Origin: UBA3210 sp963653535
Lineage (GTDB): Bacteria > Bacillota_I > Bacilli_A > RFN20 > CAG-449
Direction of reading: 5' to 3'
DNA: 38,208 nucleotides
NCBI GenBank assembly: GCA_963653535.1
Contig: CAVJWU010000009.1
Coordinates: 1-38,208 of the forward strand
Both the position numbers and the translations under genes were made by a program. Numbering within the stretch: the first letter of the stretch is position 1; each line of letters begins with the position of its first letter. The notes under the pieces are model-generated. The model had not been told where the DNA came from. It did no database searches and was given only the letters and a program-made list of their open reading frames with translations. This document shows positions 1 through 5,201 of the stretch, one piece after another.

Positions 1-26
1 TATGACCTTAAAATAATATTTTTTAA

Positions 27-55
27 TTGTTTAGACTGCTAAAAAATTATATAAT
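27..55 (+). promoter_or_regulatory. Promoter of the GGDEF/EAL gene
   Basis: TTGTTT (27-32) and a perfect TATAAT (50-55) are separated by 17 bases, giving a sigma-A type promoter that would start transcription near position 62, just before the ribosome binding site AAGGA. The -35 is only a partial consensus match. Confidence 0.6.
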
Positions 56-75
56 AAGAAAAAAGGAAAAATAAT

Positions 76-2616
76 ATGAAAGATGACATTACAAAGAAGT
101 TTAAAGAATTTCACAATAAAGTTTTTAATTCTTATTCAATTAATACTCAAGATGTAATTGAAATTTTAGATGAAGTTTGTGAACATTTACATTTACAACA
201 AATTTACGTATGTGAAAATGCTGGTAGCAAGAATCATTATTTATATCCATATGTTTCTAGTAAAGGGCCAAAAGCTATTTGCATGCATAAAAATTTAATT
301 GTGTTCCCTGATTCTGATATATCTAATCTTTCTAATATGTTCATTAAAGATCCAATTCAAGTTTTTGATGATAATGTATCTTCTAAAAGAAATGCCACCG
401 CGCAAAATAATTTGGTCTACGGATTTTTAGACAAAGATATTTGCTTAGGTTTTATTTCATTTCAACCTTATGAAAATGAAGATACAAGAATTTGGAATGA
501 TGAAGATCGCGAAGTTTTAAAACATTTAGCCTTTTTAATTAAACCTTTAATTACTGCGCGACAAGTTTTTGATCGTTATGCATATGAAAAAAACTTAAAA
601 TCAACTTCCACAGGTACTTTCTTTTATTATCCTTCTTTATCTTTATGTATTGTTCCAGAAAATACGATGGAACGTTTTATGATTCCTAACTTAATCTATC
701 AAAATGCACCAGAAAGTATCGTAGATGATTTAGTTAACGATGGTTATAAAGAAGAAGTTAATAAAGCAGTCAAATCTATTTCTAAAGATAATCCTTCTAT
801 CAATATGGTTTTTCAAGGAAAAAATAACACTAATAAATTCTATCGTTTATCATTAACAACTAATCGATATGATGATAAAGATAATCCTGAAGAAGTTATG
901 GGATTAATTGAATATATCAACAAAGAAGAATATGATTCGATCAACACTTCTGAAGTTTATAAAAAGTATCAAGTCTTCCGTGAAGCTATCTCAAGAAGTA
1001 ATTTAATTGAATTTTATGTCAATTTAAAAAATGGTAAAGTAACATTATTTAAAGCAAATGAACCTTTTAAAGAAATTTTTTCTAATTCAGATGATTTTGA
1101 TACTATTATTAACTCTTTTAGCGAACAATATATTGCTCAAGCAAGTCGTACTGCATATAGAAAAGTGTTAAATCGTCGATACTTATTTAATAATTTAAAT
1201 AAATATATAACTCTTAATTCGCAAGTTATTATAAATGGAAAAGAACACGTTTATGAAACAACAGTCGTTCTTTATAATCAAACTATTTATAATTATTTTA
1301 ATGAAGTCATGATATTTGTTCGTGATGTTACTCATTTAGAATCATTAAATTATGATAATTTAACCGGTCTTTACTCTTTAAATTATTTTATGAATTTATT
1401 AGAAAATAAAAAGTTAGCCTTAAGCGAAAATCCTTCAAGTCACCTTGGTTCAATCATCTTCTTAGATATACTCGACTTTAAATACTATAATTATGGTATG
1501 GGTTTAAAGAAAGGTAATGAAGTATTAAAAGAATTCGCACACTTATTACAAGAAACTTTCCCTCAATCTTTAATCGCGCGATATAATGACGATCGATTCC
1601 TAGTTTATGATGAAGAAAATGATGGTTTAGAAATAGAAAGAATTAATTCTTTAGTTGAAAAAACATTAAAATTAGATCCATCCTATTCCTTAAAGTTAAA
1701 AGCAGGTATTTATGTACCTACTTTAGAAGAAGATCCAGCCACATGGGTTGGTTATGCTCAAATAGGCTGTAATGAGATTAAGAATACTATAGACGTTAAT
1801 TACGTAATCTTTGATCAAGAATTAAAAAGTAAAATAGCAAAAAAGAATTACATTATTGATAACGTCGATAAAGCAGTTGAAAATGAATGGATTAAAGTTT
1901 ATTTTCAACCTGTTATTGGGACAAAAGAAAATCGTTTAGTCGCGATGGAAGCTTTAACAAGATGGATTGATCCAACCTATGGATTTTTACCTCCAAATGA
2001 TTTTATCTCCGTCCTAGAAAATAATAATTTACTTTATAAAGTTGACATATATGTCATAAATAAAGTATGCGAAAAATTACGTGAAGAATTAGATTTAGGT
2101 CATGAAATTGTTCCTATTTCTATTAACTTATCTCGTGCCGATTTCTTTACTTGCCACCCATTTAATGAAGTTGAAAAAGCAGTAAAAAAATATAATATTG
2201 ACCGTAAATATATCTGTATTGAAATTACTGAATCAATTACAATGAGTAATCCTGAATATTTCAAAACAGCTATTAATCAATTTAGAGAAGTTGGTTATGA
2301 AGTATGGATGGATGATTTTGGTTCTGGTTATTCTTCATTAAACGTATTAAAAGATTATCCATTTGATGAAATTAAAATTGATATGGCTTTCTTAAAAAAC
2401 TTTAATGACAAAGCTAAATCTATTATTTCTTCAACAATTCTAATGGCACAAAATTTAAATATTAGAACACTTACTGAAGGTGTAGAAACTAAAGAACATT
2501 ATGACTTTTTAAAATCTGTTGGATGTGAAAGAATTCAAGGTTATTATTTTTCTAAGCCTCTTCCATATGATGAAGTAATCGATTTAATGATCAAAAAAAA
2601 TTATTTTCAAAAATAA
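76..2616 (+). CDS. c-di-GMP phosphodiesterase with degenerate GGDEF and intact EAL domain
   Basis: An 846-residue soluble protein without membrane helices. The first ~165 residues look like a GAF-type sensor and residues ~300-430 like a PAS-type region; both are fold guesses. A GGDEF domain begins near residue 430 (DNLTGL), but the catalytic signature reads NDDRF at 504-508, so cyclase activity is unlikely. The EAL domain is complete in the motifs I can check: EAL at 625-627, EITE at 716-719, DDFGSGYSSL from 746 and EGVET at 801-805. The expected activity is hydrolysis of cyclic di-GMP to pGpG in the cytoplasm, with the degenerate GGDEF perhaps binding GTP as a regulator, as known for other such tandem proteins. 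It is a single-gene unit with its own promoter and terminator. The ATG at 76 has a modest AAGGA site about nine bases upstream. Confidence 0.9.
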   Translation: MKDDITKKFKEFHNKVFNSYSINTQDVIEILDEVCEHLHLQQIYVCENAGSKNHYLYPYVSSKGPKAICMHKNLIVFPDSDISNLSNMFIKDPIQVFDDNVSSKRNATAQNNLVYGFLDKDICLGFISFQPYENEDTRIWNDEDREVLKHLAFLIKPLITARQVFDRYAYEKNLKSTSTGTFFYYPSLSLCIVPENTMERFMIPNLIYQNAPESIVDDLVNDGYKEEVNKAVKSISKDNPSINMVFQGKNNTNKFYRLSLTTNRYDDKDNPEEVMGLIEYINKEEYDSINTSEVYKKYQVFREAISRSNLIEFYVNLKNGKVTLFKANEPFKEIFSNSDDFDTIINSFSEQYIAQASRTAYRKVLNRRYLFNNLNKYITLNSQVIINGKEHVYETTVVLYNQTIYNYFNEVMIFVRDVTHLESLNYDNLTGLYSLNYFMNLLENKKLALSENPSSHLGSIIFLDILDFKYYNYGMGLKKGNEVLKEFAHLLQETFPQSLIARYNDDRFLVYDEENDGLEIERINSLVEKTLKLDPSYSLKLKAGIYVPTLEEDPATWVGYAQIGCNEIKNTIDVNYVIFDQELKSKIAKKNYIIDNVDKAVENEWIKVYFQPVIGTKENRLVAMEALTRWIDPTYGFLPPNDFISVLENNNLLYKVDIYVINKVCEKLREELDLGHEIVPISINLSRADFFTCHPFNEVEKAVKKYNIDRKYICIEITESITMSNPEYFKTAINQFREVGYEVWMDDFGSGYSSLNVLKDYPFDEIKIDMAFLKNFNDKAKSIISSTILMAQNLNIRTLTEGVETKEHYDFLKSVGCERIQGYYFSKPLPYDEVIDLMIKKNYFQK

Positions 2617-2620
2617 AGAA

Positions 2621-2669
2621 AAGAAGGTTTAAGTAAACAATAAAATGTATTACTTAAACCTTCTTTTTA
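2621..2669 (+). terminator. Intrinsic terminator after the GGDEF/EAL gene
   Basis: A 16-bp perfect stem (2621-2636 with 2650-2665, arms AAGAAGGTTTAAGTAA and its complement) around a 13-base loop, followed by a T-run. It ends the transcript five bases after the stop codon. Confidence 0.9.
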
Positions 2670-2724
2670 TTACTAGGAATTTTAGTTATCATTTTTTAAT
2701 CTTGTTTTATCAAAATAGAAACAA

Positions 2725-2750
2725 GTGAAGTGAACCCCAAAAGTTGGACC
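2725..2750. mobile_element. IS3-family-like terminal sequence, remnant
   Basis: The stretch around GTGAAGTGAACCCC followed by AAAAGTTGGAC strongly recalls terminal inverted repeats of IS3/IS150-type elements, whose ends commonly contain CCCCAAAAGTTGGAC. Ten bases of it (GTGAAGTGAA, 2725-2734) recur inverted at 3594-3603, about 870 bases away. No transposase frame is present between them, so at most this is the scar of a decayed element. The assignment rests on remembered family ends. Confidence 0.35.
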
Positions 2751-2881
2751 GAGGAATTTGAAAGACTTGACTAGTTTGCTTCAATTTTATTAGTACTACG
2801 TTACTATTTCTTAGCTTTTGAGATACAGGGCTAGAAAATAAATCATTTAGTGTTAAACTAAAGATGTAAGGAGCTTTGAAA

Positions 2882-3133
2882 ATGAATAAATGTAAAAAGT
2901 GTGGTAAAGAATTCATAAGTTTTCTTTCTGAAACATGTCCCTATTGCGGTCATGATAATTCCGTTTCTTTTGGAGATGTACTAGATTCTATATTTTCACC
3001 ATCTCCTGATGAAAATAAAAACAATAAGAAGAAACAGAATAAACCTTATGATCCATATGATTGGGATAATCCGAATAATTGTTCAGATAGAGAATATATG
3101 GACGATGACGATTATGATGACTTCGATAATTGA
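2882..3133 (+). CDS. Small zinc-ribbon protein with acidic tail
   Basis: An 83-residue protein. The N-terminus carries two CxxC pairs (CKKC and CPYC, ~15 residues apart), a classic zinc-ribbon knuckle. The C-terminal half is very hydrophilic, with a Lys/Asn run followed by an Asp/Tyr-rich acidic end. ATG 2882 is chosen over an in-frame TTG at 2876 because the AAGGAG site at 2868-2873 lies eight bases before the ATG and only two before the TTG. There is no signal peptide or membrane helix. Zinc ribbons with charged tails often bind nucleic acid or protein partners, but nothing here shows which. It stands alone between a possible IS scar and a long non-coding stretch, with no terminator seen close behind. 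Function unknown. Confidence 0.65.
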   Translation: MNKCKKCGKEFISFLSETCPYCGHDNSVSFGDVLDSIFSPSPDENKNNKKKQNKPYDPYDWDNPNNCSDREYMDDDDYDDFDN

Positions 3134-3635
3134 TTTTTGATTTCTAGAATGATTAAGGAACATAATCATATATATCAAGAAGCTAATTAGATTTCTATCT
3201 TCCTTGATGATATTTTCGTTTCCGAAGATATATACTTTTTTTAGATTATATGGTTCTTTGACTAGTTATGGTATTCTCTAAAATTGTTCTAAACATGTCT
3301 AAATTTAATTTCTATAGGAAGAGCACTCAATAAAATATAGTCATTGATTAAGAAATCACTTTCACTGACTTTCTTGCTATTGAAATAATATAAAAAAATG
3401 ACCATGTGAAACTAACTCCATTGCACATGCTATTTCATATACACTTCCTAAATTAAGGCAAGTAACTTGCAATATATCAATACCTGTTGTTAGCCTTGAC
3501 AGGTTTCAGCATTGATATAAGATTCGGATAGACCTGAATTTCATATAAAAAGAGATGATTTGTTTTTTATGAGAATAAAAACTCCCTTAACAATTCACTT
3601 CACCTAATTTTGAAAGTAAAATAGCCCAAGATATG
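3134..3635. other. Gene-poor stretch with nested inverted repeats
   Basis: About 500 bases without a convincing gene on either strand; reading frames are short and broken by stops (the longest I followed is a 38-codon minus-strand frame with no good ribosome site). The only order visible is the inverted-repeat cluster near 3458-3519, annotated separately, and the TTCACTTCAC at 3594-3603 that mirrors the IS3-like end at 2725. It may be decayed mobile DNA; no known structured RNA was recognised. Confidence 0.5.
3458..3519. repeat. Cluster of inverted repeats
   Basis: GCAAGT-A-ACTTGC (3458-3470) is followed at once by a nested dyad: TATATCAAT (3473-3481) pairs with ATTGATATA (3511-3519), and inside it ACCTG (3482-3486) pairs with CAGGT (3500-3504). 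The outer and inner arms are contiguous on the left side and separated by six bases on the right, so one RNA strand could fold into a 14-bp hairpin with an internal bulge. No promoter or U-run marks it as a terminator. Confidence 0.5.
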
Positions 3636-3664
3636 AAAAAAGGACTGATATTTTTATCAATCCT
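3636..3664 (-). terminator. Intrinsic terminator of the tRNA-Thr gene
   Basis: Read on the minus strand, AGGATTGATA and TATCAGTCCT form a 10-bp stem with one G-U pair and a four-base loop, followed by six T. It begins about a dozen bases after the tRNA 3' end. Confidence 0.85.
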
Positions 3665-3677
3665 AATGTTTCTTAAG

Positions 3678-3753
3678 TGGTGCCGAAAATAAGACTTGAA
3701 CTTACGACCTACGCGTTACGAGTGCGTTGCTCTACCAACTAAGCTATTTCGGC
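3678..3753 (-). tRNA. tRNA-Thr(CGT)
   Basis: A 76-nt cloverleaf on the minus strand: 7-bp acceptor stem GCCGAAA/TTTCGGC, D-stem GCTT/GAGC, anticodon loop CTCGTAA with anticodon CGT (reads ACG, threonine), T-loop TTCAAGT, and an encoded CCA end (complement at 3678-3680). The anticodon stem is ACGCA/CGCGT, whose innermost pair (31-39) is an A-C mismatch; the rest pairs. It is a single tRNA gene with its own promoter and terminator. Confidence 0.95.
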
Positions 3754-3784
3754 AGCACATTTATTTTATAAAAAAATATAAATA

Positions 3785-3813
3785 ATTACAATATATAAAA
3801 ATTTAAGTTGCAA
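3785..3813 (-). promoter_or_regulatory. Promoter of tRNA-Thr
   Basis: On the minus strand TTGCAA (3808-3813) and TGTAAT (complement ATTACA at 3785-3790) are separated by 17 bases. Initiation would fall near 3779, about 25 bases before the mature tRNA. The -35 hexamer is self-complementary and also serves the opposite promoter. Confidence 0.6.
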
Positions 3814-3836
3814 TATTCTTCTTAAATTATTATATT
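3808..3836 (+). promoter_or_regulatory. Promoter of the queT-like gene
   Basis: TTGCAA (3808-3813) and TATATT (3831-3836) with 17-base spacing. The start would be near 3842, leaving a ~112-nt leader before the coding sequence. It shares its -35 with the divergent tRNA promoter. Confidence 0.6.
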
Positions 3837-3841
3837 TATAG

Positions 3842-3953
3842 AGGTCTTTTGACCAGGGAGTTCATGAACCATCCTTCCTTTAAACAAAACTCGGACTAAA
3901 TAGATTTTTTATTCTCCTTTGTTTTGTAATTTTGGTGCATAGGAGATTTTTTT
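3842..3953 (+). promoter_or_regulatory. Structured leader of the queT-like gene, candidate riboswitch
   Basis: Between the promoter and the ATG lie several possible pairings: GGTC-TTTT-GACC (3843-3854), GTTCATGAAC (a 10-base palindrome), ACAAAAC with GTTTTGT, and TCTCCT (3913-3918), which is complementary to AGGAGA (3941-3946), the ribosome binding site. The last pairing would hide the ribosome site, as in a translational switch. QueT genes are known targets of preQ1 riboswitches. The segment AAACAAAAC after a C/T-rich strand recalls the A-rich tail of class I preQ1 aptamers, but I could not fold it into class I, II or III with confidence. Confidence 0.45.
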
Positions 3954-4520
3954 ATGAAAAGAACAATAGTTAAAAAAATGACCTTAGCCGCCTCAATTGC
4001 TGCACTCTACTTTGTATTATGTTTAGTAGAAGGTAATTTAGCAAGTGGTTATATGGCAAACGTCAGACTTGCAGAAGGTTTCGCAGTTTTAGCGTTCTTC
4101 TGCCCAGAAGTAATCTTAGGAACAACATTAGGTTGTTTCATCTACAACTTAGCATTTGGCTTTGGTATCGTAGATGCTGCGATTGGTACAGTTGCAACAT
4201 TCCTAGGAGGATCATTTATATTATTAATAGGTAAATTATTCAAGAAAGACTATTTTAAATTACCATTATTTGGTATTGGACTAGTTTTACTCAATGCAAT
4301 TTTAGTACCAATCGTATTAATAGTTTCTTTACCAGATGAATTAAACTGGTCAATGTACTGGTTAGAATTTGGTATTGTCGCAGGAGGAGAAGCTTCTGCA
4401 GTTTATGGAGTTGGCATTCCTCTTTATTATGCGACTAAAAGTTGGTTACCTAAATTATTAGGTGTTAATCAAGATATAGAAGATGACGAAGATATCTCTT
4501 CTTCAAAAGTAACTGATTAA
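3954..4520 (+). CDS. queT: QueT-family ECF transporter S component (queuosine precursor)
   Basis: A 188-residue integral membrane protein with about five to six hydrophobic helices. It carries the features of the QueT family (formerly DUF988): the NVRLAEG segment near residue 35, the TLGCFIYNLAFGFGIVDAAIG segment around 62-82, and a Gly/Ala-rich last helix. QueT proteins are substrate-binding S components of energy-coupling factor transporters that take up preQ1 or a related queuosine precursor; they work with shared EcfA1-A2-T modules, none of which is in this window. The start is well supported by AGGAG eight bases upstream. The C-terminus ends in an acidic tail. It is transcribed alone, with a leader that may sense the imported compound and a strong terminator. 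Family assignment is by recognition of motifs; substrate is inferred. Confidence 0.8.
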   Translation: MKRTIVKKMTLAASIAALYFVLCLVEGNLASGYMANVRLAEGFAVLAFFCPEVILGTTLGCFIYNLAFGFGIVDAAIGTVATFLGGSFILLIGKLFKKDYFKLPLFGIGLVLLNAILVPIVLIVSLPDELNWSMYWLEFGIVAGGEASAVYGVGIPLYYATKSWLPKLLGVNQDIEDDEDISSSKVTD

Positions 4521-4531
4521 TCATATTCTAT

Positions 4532-4553
4532 GGCGACTGAGGTCGCCTTTTTA
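4532..4553 (+). terminator. Intrinsic terminator of the queT-like gene
   Basis: GGCGAC and GTCGCC form a perfect 6-bp GC-rich stem around TGAG, followed by TTTTT. Confidence 0.9.
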
Positions 4554-4827
4554 TATATCAAATTTTATATATTTAAAATGTAAATAAGAAAACACAAATT
4601 TTTAATTACCACTAATTACTATAAAGGCGGATTGATACGGACTCACGAATATGATGTTATCAATTCGAGGTGATTGTATGTTAGAAGAGTCAATAATAAC
4701 TTTATCAATGATATTTAATTATAGTATATAATTTATTAGTGACTATCAGTTTTTATGGTGGTGGAATGATGGTTACACATATACACTAATGTAAAAATAT
4801 ATAATTTTATTTAGGAGATTTATTATC
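4554..4827 (+). other. Intergenic stretch between queT and a small membrane gene
   Basis: It holds an inverted repeat (ATTGATA near 4631 with TATCAAT near 4669), a strong GAGGTGAT ribosome site with a very short frame (4678-4731, separate entry), and two TATAAT boxes at 4727-4732 and 4800-4805 without good -35 partners. The second could serve the gene at 4828. Nothing else is recognisable. Confidence 0.5.
4678..4731 (+). pseudogene. Possible broken holin-like mini-toxin frame
   Basis: An excellent ribosome site (GAGGTGAT, four bases before ATG) drives a frame of only 17 codons, reading MLEESIITLSMIFNYSI. A shift of +1 just after it continues as LLVTISFYGGGMMVTHIH before a stop. The pattern of a short acidic start, a Leu/Met/Ile-rich helix and a strong ribosome site resembles small holin-like type I toxins of Firmicutes, with a frameshift interrupting the helix. 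A real 17-residue peptide is also possible. No antisense antitoxin promoter was identified. This is a tentative reading. Confidence 0.25.
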
Positions 4828-5013
4828 ATGAAATTATCAAATATATTCACTTTTATTTCTGCGAGTTCAATTATCCTTTTAGGATTAAGTTTCATCGCAC
4901 AAAGTATAAATACAACAAATGGAGCATTAAACATCACTTTTAGTGCCATTTTATTTGCTATTTCTTTAATTTTAGCGATAACCTTCTCGATAATAGAAAA
5001 TAAGAAAAAATAA
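4828..5013 (+). CDS. Small two-helix membrane protein
   Basis: A 61-residue protein made almost entirely of two hydrophobic helices (about residues 7-25 and 35-55), joined by a short Asn/Thr-rich turn and ended by Glu-Asn-Lys-Lys-Lys. The basic end suggests that both termini lie in the cytoplasm. An AGGAG site ten bases upstream supports the ATG, and a strong terminator follows, so it is probably a genuine separate gene. No family recognised; the fold would suit a small membrane stress peptide or toxin-like peptide, but nothing shows this. Confidence 0.6.
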   Translation: MKLSNIFTFISASSIILLGLSFIAQSINTTNGALNITFSAILFAISLILAITFSIIENKKK

Positions 5014-5035
5014 TTTTTTATAATAATAGATTAAG

Positions 5036-5076
5036 GCTAATGAAGACAAGTTGCTTACCTCCTTCATTAGCTTTTT
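5036..5076 (+). terminator. Intrinsic terminator after the small membrane gene
   Basis: GCTAATGAAG (5036-5045) and CTTCATTAGC (5062-5071) form a perfect 10-bp stem with a 16-base loop, followed by five T. Confidence 0.85.
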
Positions 5077-5114
5077 ATTTACAAAAAAATAAATTTATAA
5101 ATTATTTTAAATTT

Positions 5115-5141
5115 TTAGCACTCTTTTGTTGACATTGCTAA
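5115..5141 (+). promoter_or_regulatory. Upstream CIRCE-like operator of clpB
   Basis: TTAGCACTC, nine bases, CATTGCTAA. The left half is a perfect CIRCE half-site and the right matches GAGTGCTAA at seven of nine positions, with exact CIRCE spacing. It contains a TTGACA (5129-5134). A perfect TATAAT lies at 5156-5161, but 21 bases away, which is too long; TAAACT at 5151 has a spacing of 16. So the -10 in use is uncertain. HrcA is the expected repressor. Confidence 0.55.
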
Positions 5142-5160
5142 AATTGGTGATAAACTATAA

Positions 5161-5187
5161 TTAGCATTCGAGATGTGCGAGTGCTAA
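5161..5187 (+). promoter_or_regulatory. CIRCE operator of clpB
   Basis: TTAGCATTC, nine bases, GAGTGCTAA. This matches the CIRCE consensus TTAGCACTC-N9-GAGTGCTAA at 17 of 18 positions. It overlaps the end of TATAAT (5156-5161) and its last A bases run into the AAGGAGG ribosome site, so bound HrcA would block both start of transcription and the leader. Heat-inducible control by HrcA follows from the known role of CIRCE. Confidence 0.9.
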
Positions 5188-5201
5188 AGGAGGTAAAATT
5201 T

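Noticed and set aside
2710..2916. 68-codon minus-strand frame across the IS-like end and the zinc-ribbon start
   Set aside because: No ribosome site and no recognisable protein; it overlaps a better supported plus-strand gene.
3295..3415. 38-codon minus-strand frame in the gene-poor stretch
   Set aside because: No good ribosome site and no similarity recognised; described as part of a non-coding stretch.
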